From Perlabentimonas sp041656735 (lineage in GTDB: Bacteria; Bacteroidota; Bacteroidia; Bacteroidales; Tenuifilaceae), in the NCBI GenBank assembly GCA_041656735.1, contig JBBACY010000013.1:1-64000 (forward strand): a stretch of DNA of 64,000 bases. The letters are read 5' to 3'. This document shows, in pieces, positions 54,845-62,854 of this stretch. Position 1 is the first letter of the stretch. The number at the start of each line of letters is the position of its first letter. The position numbers and the translations under genes are program-made. Under the pieces are notes generated by a model. That model saw only the letters and a list, made by a program, of their open reading frames with translations, was not told the origin of the DNA and did not search any database.

Positions 54845-56011
54845 ATGAACCGATTCACATTACCGAGAGATCTTTATTTTGGAAAAGGAAGCATGGAAGT
54901 GCTAAAAACCTTACAGGGAAAGCGTGCAAGCGTTGTTGTTGGTGGTGGGTCAATGAAGCGTTTTGGTTTTCTTGATAAAGTTCTTGAGTATTTGAAAGAG
55001 GCCGGAATGGAAACTCAGCTGATTGAGGGGATAGAACCCGACCCATCTGTTGAAACGGTGCTCGAAGGAGCTAGAAAGATGCAGGCTTTTGAGCCTGATT
55101 GGATCGTTAGTATTGGTGGCGGTTCTCCCATTGATGCCGCAAAAGCAATGTGGGTGTTTTATGAGCATCCCAATGCGAAGTTCGAAGATATTGCCAAGCC
55201 TTTTAATATTCCTACACTCCGTAAAAAGGCTCGATTTGTAGCCATACCTTCCACAAGTGGAACAGCAACCGAGGTTACAGCATTTTCGGTAATAACCGAT
55301 TATAAGGTTGGAATCAAATATCCTTTAGCCGATTTTGAAATAACACCCGATATCGCCATTCTAGATTCCGAAATAGCTTATAAAATGCCTCCCACTTTAA
55401 CGGCTCATACTGGTATGGATGCATTAACACATGCCACAGAAGCGTTAACGGCTTCCTTAGCTTCAGATTTTAGCGACCCGCTGGCATTGAAAGCCATCAA
55501 AATGATTAAGGAGAACCTTATGAAATCGTATAATGGAGATGCTGAAGCGCGGGATGCATTACATATTGCTCAGTGTTTGGCCGGAATGGCTTTTAGCAAT
55601 GCTTTGCTAGGTATTTGTCATAGCATGGCTCATAAAACAGGTGCAATTTATCATATACCACACGGATGTGCCAATGCCATTTATTTACCAACTGTTATAC
55701 AGTGGAATAGAAAAGTTTCGGAAGCAAAATATGCCGAAATTGCTCGCTACATTGGATTGGAGGGACGTTCAGACAAGGAGTTATGCGATGCATACATCGG
55801 TATGATAAAATCTTTGAATGCGGAGATGGGAATCCCTGCTTCGCTGAAAGAGTATGGTATTGACGAGGCTGAGTTTAAGGCAAACTTAAGTCGAGTTTCA
55901 ATAAATGCTGAAGCCGATGCTTGTACTGGATCTAACCCTCGCCCCACAACTGCTGCTGACTTTGAAAAGTTATTTATGGCAGTTTATACAGGCAACTATA
56001 CTAATATTTAA
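54845..56011 (+). CDS. Iron-containing alcohol dehydrogenase
   Basis: The 388-residue group III alcohol dehydrogenase uses NAD(P) and a divalent metal, usually Fe2+, to interconvert alcohols and aldehydes or ketones. The cofactor motif is SIGGGSPIDAAKAM. PSTSGTATEVT follows, and the metal ligands are in HTGMDALTHATEAL and HSMAHKTGAIYHIPHG. Length is standard. It is the first gene after the activator and lies 181 nt before the [2Fe-2S] and hydrogenase genes. The substrate (ethanol, butanol, propanediol) cannot be told. Confidence 0.93.
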   Translation: MNRFTLPRDLYFGKGSMEVLKTLQGKRASVVVGGGSMKRFGFLDKVLEYLKEAGMETQLIEGIEPDPSVETVLEGARKMQAFEPDWIVSIGGGSPIDAAKAMWVFYEHPNAKFEDIAKPFNIPTLRKKARFVAIPSTSGTATEVTAFSVITDYKVGIKYPLADFEITPDIAILDSEIAYKMPPTLTAHTGMDALTHATEALTASLASDFSDPLALKAIKMIKENLMKSYNGDAEARDALHIAQCLAGMAFSNALLGICHSMAHKTGAIYHIPHGCANAIYLPTVIQWNRKVSEAKYAEIARYIGLEGRSDKELCDAYIGMIKSLNAEMGIPASLKEYGIDEAEFKANLSRVSINAEADACTGSNPRPTTAADFEKLFMAVYTGNYTNI

Positions 56012-56192
56012 TTGAACTGAACGGAGCTTGTTTTGGAATTGGCACTGGGCTCTTGTTTTTGATCCCACTACACTTTACAAACAATCTCCTTTAGTTTGTT
56101 GATGGCGTTGCGCCTCGGTGCTGAGGTTGTGGCTATAAAGAAGTAAATGGAAAAGGAATTAAGAATCATTTTTTTTAGTAAAATCTGCTGCT

Positions 56193-56447
56193 ATGAAAGA
56201 AACGACTGTTATATCAATTTGTTTGGGTAGCTCCTGTTACCGAAGGGGCAATCAGGAGGTGCTGGAAGTTATTAAGAAATATTTGGGCACCCATAAACTA
56301 ACCGACAAGGTTGAGTTTAAAGGACATCTATGCCAAGGAAAATGTGCCGAAGGTCCCAACTTTTTTGTTAACGACATTGGTTACCATAAGGTTGATAGAA
56401 ATTCTGTTATTGATATTTTAAATCAGCATTTCGAGCTGGTGCATTAG
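56193..56447 (+). CDS. Small [2Fe-2S] thioredoxin-like ferredoxin
   Basis: The 84-residue protein resembles the NuoE/HydC-type thioredoxin-like [2Fe-2S] domain. Cluster ligands are Cys10 and Cys15 (CLGSSC) and Cys47 and Cys51 (CQGKC). It stands 23 nt before the PAS-hydrogenase gene, so it probably passes electrons to or from that protein. It is a stand-alone domain with no flavin partner next to it. Confidence 0.9.
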   Translation: MKETTVISICLGSSCYRRGNQEVLEVIKKYLGTHKLTDKVEFKGHLCQGKCAEGPNFFVNDIGYHKVDRNSVIDILNQHFELVH

Positions 56448-56470
56448 GTTAATTCTAATTTTGATAAGCC

Positions 56471-58207
56471 ATGAACAAGCAGAAAGCAATATATACCGAA
56501 TCTAACAACTGTCAGGATTGTTATAAATGCATTCGGCATTGCCCGGTTAAAGCCATTAAAATTGAGGATCATTTGGCTAGTGTTATGTATGATTTATGCG
56601 TTTATTGTGGCGTTTGTACTACTGTTTGCCCGGTTGGCGCAAAAAAAATTCGTAATGATATACAAACAGTAGATTATTTTCTTCAGCAAAAGGACCCCGT
56701 ATACCTTTCGTTAGCTCCCAGCTTTATTAGTGATTTTAAAGAATATTCAGAACATCAATTTTTAGGCGCATTGCGAGAACTAGGTTTTACAGCAGTGTCG
56801 GAAACTGCGTTGGGTGCCGAATACTTGTCTGATGAATTACGTGTTTGGTTAGAAGATCAGAAAAATGGTGTTCATATCTCCACCTGTTGTCCCACTATTG
56901 TTGAGTTGATACAGAAGTACTACCCGCAGCATATTGATAAGTTAACGCCTTTTGCAAGCCCACTTCAGATACATGCTCGTTTGATTAAACGCATGCATCC
57001 AAATGCCAAGGTGGTTTTTGCCGGGCCATGTATTGCTAAAAAGGAGGAGGTGGAATCCGCAGGAAATGTGGTTGATGCCGTTTTAACTTTTAAGGAATTA
57101 CAGGAGATGTTAGATAGTGGCGGCATGGGACCTGAATTTGTTAAATTCGATGGGTCTGAATCTTTCTATCCATTTAATGCAGAAGCAGGTAAATATTACC
57201 CTATTGATGGCGGAATGAGTAATAGTTTGAGTAAAGGAGTTGCCCAAACAAGTTCTGCTTTTATGAGTTTTTCTGGAATGAGTACCGTGAAGGCTCTTCT
57301 CGAGAACTTGCCCCAATCCCCTTCTTCGCCACTTTTTTTAGAGTTGTTGGCATGTGATGGTGGATGCATCAATGGACCTGGTCGCATAAGCCCATTTAAT
57401 ATTGTGCAGGCGCGTGAAGATGTGCTGAAAAGTATTAATGCTGAAGTTTTAGAAAGCACTAAAAAAAGTTTTTACCAGCCTGTAAATGTTTCTGCTGATT
57501 TTCATTTTAATAGTTCCGTAGATGCTTCTGTATACTCTGAGGCTGAAATAACCGAAACGCTCACTTCCATTGGTAAATTCTCTTCTACCGATGAGTTGAA
57601 TTGTGGCGGATGCGGATATAGTACATGTAAAGCTTTTGTGCGTGCTATACTGGATGGGAAAGCCGAGTCTCAAATGTGTGTGAGCTATATGCGAAAAATG
57701 GCGCAAAATAAGGCTTCCGTTTTATTGCATAAAATGCCCTATGGCGTTGTAATCGTTGATGATAAGTTGAAAGTGATAGAATCCAACCAAATATTTGCTT
57801 CTATCTGGGACGAATCCTCTAGACTAGCCTACGAGGCAAAGCCGGGGTTAGAGGGGGTAAGTATTGATAAATTAACACCGCTATCGCGATTGTTTCAAAA
57901 TTTGCTCGAATCGGGGCATGAACGCATTGAACGCGATTTAAACCATAAGGGGAGGCTATTGCATGTGTCCTTATTTACTATTCAAAAACATAAACAGGTA
58001 TGTGCCATTGTTCGGGTTCCCGGAGAGCACGAGGTGTCTTTAGATGATGTAATTGTGCGGTTGAAAAATGTGATTCGCGAGAATATGTTAACGGCGCAAA
58101 AGGCAGCGAGTGTTCTCGGTGAAAATGCAGCTAACACCGAATGTGTAATTAATACTGTTATCGATTCATTTACAGGAGGTTCTTCATATGAAAAAGACGT
58201 TTATTGA
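56471..58207 (+). CDS. PAS-linked sensory [FeFe]-hydrogenase-like protein (HydS type)
   Basis: The 578-residue protein starts with two [4Fe-4S] ferredoxin motifs (Cys14, 17, 20, 24 and Cys43, 46, 49, 53). An H-cluster domain follows, with cysteines Cys139/140 (STCCP), Cys187 (GPCIAKK), and Cys295 and Cys299 (ACDGGC). A further Fe-S domain has Cys378, 381, 386 and 403, and a PAS domain covers about 410-515. The final about 60 residues are helical. This order matches the putative sensory group C [FeFe]-hydrogenases, thought to report H2 or redox state rather than turn over H2. The gene for a SpoIIE phosphatase overlaps its end by 20 nt, pointing to the phosphatase-linked subgroup. Confidence 0.92.
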   Translation: MNKQKAIYTESNNCQDCYKCIRHCPVKAIKIEDHLASVMYDLCVYCGVCTTVCPVGAKKIRNDIQTVDYFLQQKDPVYLSLAPSFISDFKEYSEHQFLGALRELGFTAVSETALGAEYLSDELRVWLEDQKNGVHISTCCPTIVELIQKYYPQHIDKLTPFASPLQIHARLIKRMHPNAKVVFAGPCIAKKEEVESAGNVVDAVLTFKELQEMLDSGGMGPEFVKFDGSESFYPFNAEAGKYYPIDGGMSNSLSKGVAQTSSAFMSFSGMSTVKALLENLPQSPSSPLFLELLACDGGCINGPGRISPFNIVQAREDVLKSINAEVLESTKKSFYQPVNVSADFHFNSSVDASVYSEAEITETLTSIGKFSSTDELNCGGCGYSTCKAFVRAILDGKAESQMCVSYMRKMAQNKASVLLHKMPYGVVIVDDKLKVIESNQIFASIWDESSRLAYEAKPGLEGVSIDKLTPLSRLFQNLLESGHERIERDLNHKGRLLHVSLFTIQKHKQVCAIVRVPGEHEVSLDDVIVRLKNVIRENMLTAQKAASVLGENAANTECVINTVIDSFTGGSSYEKDVY

Positions 58208-59348
58208 TATTGATTACGGTTTTATCCCCAAGTTTGGACAAATCGTGTGTGGCGATGTGTTTTTAAGTGAGAAGATAAAGAATGAAAACCGGTTGGTTGC
58301 CGTTTTGTCCGATGGGTTGGGTTCTGGAATAAGAGCCAATATATTGGCTAACATGACGGCTACCATGGCACTTAACTTCACCATTAACGATCAGCCCATT
58401 GAGCGCAGTGCTACTTCTATTCGTGATACATTGCCCGTTGATCCTCAGCGAAAAATAGCATTTGCTTCCTTCACCATTGTCGACACGGAATTTGATGGAA
58501 AGACACGCATTATTGAATATGGAAATCCTCAATTTTTGGTTTTTCGAAAAAATGAGTTACTAGCACTCGAACATCAAGTTTTGGCAGATGGAGAGGTTAG
58601 CATTACCGAGTTTCAAACACAAAAAGAGGATCGTATAGTATTGTTTAGCGATGGAGTTTCGCAATCGGGAATTGGTCGTAAGGATATGCCCTTTGGTTGG
58701 GAAACAGATCAAATGGGAGGTGTCATTAGTCAAATTATTGAAAAGAACCCCGGAATATCAGCCTATGAATTGCGCAAAAGGATTATTAGCCAATCTGTTC
58801 TCAACGATATTGGTAAGCCCAGCGACGATATAACCTGTGCAGTACTGTATTTTCGTAACCCTCGTAAGTTATTGGTTTGCACTGGCCCTCCTTTTTCTAA
58901 AAGTAAAGATGAGGAAATGGCTGCTACCATTAGAGAGTTTGAAGGGCGTACTGTTTTGTGCGGAGGAACTACAGCGGTTATTGTTGCACGCGAATGGGGT
59001 GAGCAGATTGAGGTTGATATGAAGAATTTTACTAGCGACATTCCACCCATTTCGTATATCAATGGTGTTGATTTGGTCACCGAAGGAATTCTCACTCTAT
59101 GTAAGGCGGCCGAATTACTCAAGCATGGTAACTATGAGGACGCTGCGCGGCATGATCCTGCTCGGTTGGTGATAGAGGAATTCCTGAGTCACGATCATAT
59201 CGAGTTTTTGGTTGGCACTAAAATTAATGAGGCTCATCAGGATCCAAGTTTGCCTGTTGAATTAGAAATTCGGCGTAATGTAATTAAGAAGATTGCGTAT
59301 TTGCTCGAGAAGAAATACCTCAAGGAGGCTTCCTTGAAATATATATAA
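58188..59348 (+). CDS. SpoIIE/PP2C-type serine phosphatase
   Basis: The 386-residue protein has an N-terminal SpoIIE-like PP2C domain: metal-binding motifs VLSDGLGSG near residue 40, VLFSDGVSQSG near residue 155 and SDDITCAVLYF near residue 210. The C-terminal about 160 residues (from LLVCTGPPF) form a separate domain with GRTVLCGGTTAVIVAREWG, of unknown function. The start codon lies inside the hydrogenase gene, after a strong AGGAGGT at 58174-58180, unusual for this phylum. Translational coupling suggests a fixed ratio. Its phosphoprotein target is not encoded nearby. Confidence 0.9.
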   Translation: MKKTFIDIDYGFIPKFGQIVCGDVFLSEKIKNENRLVAVLSDGLGSGIRANILANMTATMALNFTINDQPIERSATSIRDTLPVDPQRKIAFASFTIVDTEFDGKTRIIEYGNPQFLVFRKNELLALEHQVLADGEVSITEFQTQKEDRIVLFSDGVSQSGIGRKDMPFGWETDQMGGVISQIIEKNPGISAYELRKRIISQSVLNDIGKPSDDITCAVLYFRNPRKLLVCTGPPFSKSKDEEMAATIREFEGRTVLCGGTTAVIVAREWGEQIEVDMKNFTSDIPPISYINGVDLVTEGILTLCKAAELLKHGNYEDAARHDPARLVIEEFLSHDHIEFLVGTKINEAHQDPSLPVELEIRRNVIKKIAYLLEKKYLKEASLKYI

Positions 59349-59375
59349 AGAGTTTTTACACTTAAATGTTTGAAA

Positions 59376-59636
59376 ATGAAAAAACATAAAGTTGTCGTTT
59401 GTACAGGAACGTTGTGTCATGTACTCGGTGGGTCTGAATTACCATCGTTGGGTCAAAGATTGCCCGAGGAGTGGAGAGGCTTGGTCGATATTAAGGGATC
59501 GCCATGTATGGGCTATTGCAAAGATAGTGAAATGCATCCTCCATTTGTTGAGATTGATGGCGAGGTAATGCAGGAGGCTTCTGTTTCGAAAGTATTGGAA
59601 TATTTGGAAAAACGTATTGGACATGGCACTAAGTAA
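59376..59636 (+). CDS. Second small [2Fe-2S] ferredoxin
   Basis: The 86-residue protein has ligands Cys9 and Cys14 (CTGTLC) and Cys44 and Cys48 (CMGYC), as in NuoE/HydC-type thioredoxin-like [2Fe-2S] domains. It differs enough from the 56193 copy to be an old duplicate or a separate recruit. A TTG two codons upstream is less likely as the start. Its 3' end overlaps the catalytic hydrogenase gene by 14 nt, so it is probably that enzyme's electron partner. Confidence 0.88.
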   Translation: MKKHKVVVCTGTLCHVLGGSELPSLGQRLPEEWRGLVDIKGSPCMGYCKDSEMHPPFVEIDGEVMQEASVSKVLEYLEKRIGHGTK

Positions 59637-61020
59637 AAGTAATACATCAATTATTCGTAAGGATCTAATGATAAGGGTTTATAGACTCCTTTTGCAAGAA
59701 AATACTAGAGACCTCGATCGAATACCTTTGCTTCTTAAACCACGTGGTCGCGATCCGTGGCGGTGCTGTTTGCATAAGGATAGGGCGGTGCTGAAATATA
59801 AAATTATGTCAATTCTCGGTTATGCTGAAAAGGATGAAACCGACGAGCTTACCCCGCTGAGTTGGTATGGTGAGCATGCTCGTGGGTCACAAAATTTTTA
59901 TCTAAACCTAATTTCAGAAGCATGCAGCAATTGCCCCTCTGCAAATTATGTGGTTACAAACTTATGTCGAGGTTGTGAAGCGAGGCCTTGTCAGGTAAAT
60001 TGCCCCAAAAATGCGATTTCGTTTAAAAATGGGCAAGCGTTTATTGATACTGAAACTTGTGTCAATTGCGGGTTGTGTATGCGTAATTGTCCGTATAATG
60101 CCATCCAATTTCAACCGCGACCTTGTGAGGAAGTTTGTCCTGTCAATGCAATCAGTACAAATGCTGAGGGCCATGAAGAGATTGATATGGAAAAATGTAT
60201 TTTATGTGGTCGTTGTATGCAGGCTTGTCCATTTGGAGCTATAATTCCTTCTTCTGACGTTCCCGAAATTATTCAAGATATAAATTCTGAAAAGGAGGTT
60301 GTGGCAATCGTTGCTCCTGCTATTGCGGGGCAGTTTAGGGCTCCGCTTGAGCAAATTTACGGAGCTATAAAAGCCGTAGGGTTTTCCAATTTATACGAAG
60401 TTGCAGAGGGAGCAGAACTTACTGCACGGCTAGAAACGGATGAGTTGGTGGAACTTCTTAAGCAATCAGAATATCCTGGTTTAATGAGTTCCTGTTGCCC
60501 AGCTTGGGTCGACTATGTTGAGAAAAATCAGCCTTCGTGGCGCTCATCTATATCGCATACTCCTAGTCCAATGGTATTGTCGGCTATCGAAGTGCGAAAA
60601 AATCATCCTGATGCTAAAATAGTATTTATTGGGCCGTGTTTGGCAAAAAAAGGGGAGGCACGAAAAGATAAAAATGTTAATTATACAATGAGTTTTGAGG
60701 AACTTGGTGCTTTAATTGTTGCTCACGGTGTTGAAGTTGCAGAGCAGGAAACTTTTCCTTTGAACGAGAAGGTTCCTGAATTGGGGAGGAAATTTGCTCT
60801 TTCGGGTGGTGTTGCTCAATCTGTAGGAATATTGTTGGGGCAGGAGCTGGAGGTACATCAAGTAAGTGGGCTCAATAAAGCAACCATACGGCAGCTGGCT
60901 CGTGCGGTGAAAGATTGTAAGACTGATTTCTTCGAGGTGATGTGTTGTGAGGGTGGTTGTGTGGGCGGTTCTCAAACATTAACATCAGCATCTGAATCGG
61001 TTCGAATTATAAATTCTTAA
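59623..61020 (+). CDS. Compact ferredoxin-type [FeFe]-hydrogenase, group B-like
   Basis: The 465-residue enzyme has an N-terminal about 90-residue segment with the RCCLHKDRAVLKYK motif, several [4Fe-4S] motifs (CRGCEARPCQVNCP, CVNCGLCMRNCP, CILCGRCMQACP), and an H-cluster domain with Cys291/292 (SSCCP), Cys339 (GPCLAKK) and Cys442/446 (CCEGGC). The N-terminal form and lack of a NuoG-like extension fit group B monomeric hydrogenases of fermentative anaerobes, which evolve H2 from reduced ferredoxin. All H-cluster cysteines are present. The start at 59623 is chosen as the first ATG. Maturases HydE, HydF and HydG are not in the window. Confidence 0.92.
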   Translation: MALSKSNTSIIRKDLMIRVYRLLLQENTRDLDRIPLLLKPRGRDPWRCCLHKDRAVLKYKIMSILGYAEKDETDELTPLSWYGEHARGSQNFYLNLISEACSNCPSANYVVTNLCRGCEARPCQVNCPKNAISFKNGQAFIDTETCVNCGLCMRNCPYNAIQFQPRPCEEVCPVNAISTNAEGHEEIDMEKCILCGRCMQACPFGAIIPSSDVPEIIQDINSEKEVVAIVAPAIAGQFRAPLEQIYGAIKAVGFSNLYEVAEGAELTARLETDELVELLKQSEYPGLMSSCCPAWVDYVEKNQPSWRSSISHTPSPMVLSAIEVRKNHPDAKIVFIGPCLAKKGEARKDKNVNYTMSFEELGALIVAHGVEVAEQETFPLNEKVPELGRKFALSGGVAQSVGILLGQELEVHQVSGLNKATIRQLARAVKDCKTDFFEVMCCEGGCVGGSQTLTSASESVRIINS

Positions 61021-61052
61021 TTTTTAGGTTGTTATAGAGCTTTTTTGTAGGT

Positions 61053-61090
61053 AAGGCCGGGGAGTTCACCAACTTCTCGGCTTTGCTTTT
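61053..61090 (+). terminator. Intrinsic terminator of the hydrogenase operon
   Basis: AAGGCCGGGGAGTT pairs with AACTTCTCGGCTT with small bulges and G-T pairs around CACC, followed by TTGCTTTTATT. Confidence 0.75.
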
Positions 61091-61406
61091 ATTATGCGCG
61101 TCTCAAAAGTATAACGGGTAGAAAATTACAGGGAAGGGGATTTGCACTTGGTGAAAATGGCTATAGCTAAGATGCTGGCTCAGATAATTGCAGCCTAGTG
61201 TTTGAAAATATGGCAGGTTCAGAGTTTGTAGTTAACTTCTCGCCAACCTTAACCCCAGTAGTTAATCCAACCCATAACACATTATTCGCTTTGCAAACCT
61301 TTTTCTGCCCGTTGTGTTTTATATTAACGGTTATTCGTTTATATATGTATATATATGAGTAAATGTGCTATCATACGATGATGTTTAGCTGTATAATTTC
61401 ATTGAA
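61091..61406. other. Gap before surE with a possible coding relic
   Basis: An open, protein-like stretch of about 60 codons runs from about 61170 to 61355 without a good start. It reads SDNCSLVFENMAGSEFVV near its beginning. It may be the remains of an envelope protein gene or chance. An ATATATG-rich stretch lies at 61338-61361. Confidence 0.2.
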
Positions 61407-61439
61407 ATGAGTAACTTTGTAACCAAACTTAAAAATAAT

Positions 61440-62270
61440 ATGTCAATTAATTCAAGTAAAAGAGAGCCGTTAATATTAATATCGAATGATGATGGATATC
61501 GTGCGAAGGGTGTAGAAGCTTTAATAGAAATGGCGAAGCCATTGGGTAGGGTAGTTGTGGTGGCTCCAAGCGAAGGGTGTTCAGGTATGTCGCACGCCAT
61601 TACAATTAAGAGGCCGTTGCGCATTCGTAAGCACAAGCGAAACGATAATGTGGAGATGTACTCGGTTAGCGGAACCCCCGTTGATTGCGTTAAGATTGCA
61701 ATGAATCAGATTATAAAAGGAATGCCAGATATTGTGCTTTCGGGTATAAATCATGGCTCAAACTCGTCGGTAAGCGTTTTTTACTCGGGTACAATGGGTG
61801 CGGCTATTGAGGGCTGCTTGTACGGAATACCAGCCATAGGCTTTTCTTTACTCGACTATTTGCCCGATGCCGATTTTAGCGGTGCCGTTAGGTTCGGTAG
61901 GCCTATTGTTGAATCGGTTTTAGCCAAAGGCCTCAAAACAGGCGTATGCCTTAACGTAAATTTTCCGGCAATACCGCTTGAAGAGATAAGAGGTGTTAGG
62001 GTATGCAGACAAAACCTAGGTACTTGGCGCGAGGAGTTTGATAAAAGAACTGACCCTAGGGGTGTTGACTATTTTTGGCTAACGGGATACTATCAAAATG
62101 ATGAACCTGAAGCTACCGATACCGATGAGTATGCACTGGCAAATGGGTATGTTTCGGTTGTTCCGGTTAGGGTCGATTTAACCGATAGAGACGAAGTTAT
62201 TACTTTATCTAAAATGCTCGATACAAGCATTAAAAGTGAAGTTTTAACAACCGAAAGGGAGATTAAATAA
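61440..62270 (+). CDS. surE: 5'/3'-nucleotidase SurE
   Basis: The 276-residue SurE is a metal-dependent nucleoside monophosphate phosphatase. ILISNDDGYRAKG holds the metal-binding Asp pair, and VVVVAPSEGCSGMSHAIT and SGINHGSNSSVSVFYSGTMGAA are the other active-site blocks. An ATG at 61407 would add 11 residues, but a perfect TAACTTTG -7 box at 61412-61419 would then lie inside the coding region, so I prefer 61440. It is followed by a terminator, then by a small membrane protein gene and lpxB. Confidence 0.92.
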   Translation: MSINSSKREPLILISNDDGYRAKGVEALIEMAKPLGRVVVVAPSEGCSGMSHAITIKRPLRIRKHKRNDNVEMYSVSGTPVDCVKIAMNQIIKGMPDIVLSGINHGSNSSVSVFYSGTMGAAIEGCLYGIPAIGFSLLDYLPDADFSGAVRFGRPIVESVLAKGLKTGVCLNVNFPAIPLEEIRGVRVCRQNLGTWREEFDKRTDPRGVDYFWLTGYYQNDEPEATDTDEYALANGYVSVVPVRVDLTDRDEVITLSKMLDTSIKSEVLTTEREIK

Positions 62271-62289
62271 ACGGGAAAATACTTAAAAC

Positions 62290-62320
62290 CGTACACTGGT
62301 TAATTTGTACGCTTTTTTTA
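62290..62320 (+). terminator. Intrinsic terminator of surE
   Basis: CGTACA (62290-62295) pairs with TGTACG (62306-62311) around a 10-nt loop, followed by CTTTTTTTA. Confidence 0.75.
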
Positions 62321-62504
62321 TAAATACGCATTGGATATTAGTTTATGGCCTAAACCAGTAATATGTTAGGAAGGGTTTAGGCATATTTTTTATTGTAGAA
62401 TTAAATAATTGGCTCATATTTTGAACGTATAGCCTTTCATAGTATGGTGTAATTATCATTATTAACGATGAAATATTCTGATAATAGTCTAGAAAAATGC
62501 ACCA

Positions 62505-62554
62505 AAAACTATCTAATGGATATTCTTATTGAAAACAGATAAATAGATATATGA
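62505..62554 (+). repeat. Leader-like repeat element, copy 3
   Basis: ACTATCTAATGGATATTC followed by TTGAAAACAGATAAATA and then ATATGAAA matches copies at 27535-27597 and 36415-36475. The shared ATGAAA is the start of the next gene, as in copy 2. The -7 region is weaker here (TTCTTATTG). Confidence 0.6.
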
Positions 62555-62844
62555 AAAGTAAACTCGATAGTACGGTGCTTGGTCTTATAGTTGGCGCTAT
62601 TGTTCCAATTATAACATATTTGCTTATACTAAAATTTGTGTACCCATTTGAATTTGCCGACAGGTCGTTGCATAACATTTGGCTACATTTAATGGCACCT
62701 AGAATGATTAGCATAGCAGCGATACCTAACCTAGGCTTCTTTTTCTTATTTATTTATACCAATAAGTTAAAATCGGCCAGAGGGGTGCTAACCGCAACCA
62801 TTGTTTACGCAGTTGCAGTTTTAGTTATGAAGTTAATTTGGTAG
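62551..62844 (+). CDS. Small membrane protein next to lpxB, unknown function
   Basis: The 97-residue protein has three hydrophobic helices (about 9-30, 50-70 and 78-96) joined by short polar loops. The loop FADRSLHNIWLHLMAPRM is the most distinctive part. It lies between surE and lpxB, 10 nt before lpxB, so it is probably co-transcribed with lpxB. A link to envelope lipid synthesis is only by position. Confidence 0.75.
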   Translation: MKSKLDSTVLGLIVGAIVPIITYLLILKFVYPFEFADRSLHNIWLHLMAPRMISIAAIPNLGFFFLFIYTNKLKSARGVLTATIVYAVAVLVMKLIW

Positions 62845-62854
62845 TTTTTTAAAT

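Noticed and set aside
56033..56060. TGGCACTGGGCTCTTG as a sigma-54 promoter
   Set aside because: TGGCAC is present, but the TTG lies 2 nt too far away and the -12 GC is missing. Sigma-54 spacing is strict.
61170..61355. Protein-like frame after the hydrogenase terminator
   Set aside because: It has no proper start, an in-frame stop just upstream, and no family I recognise. It is kept only as a possible relic.
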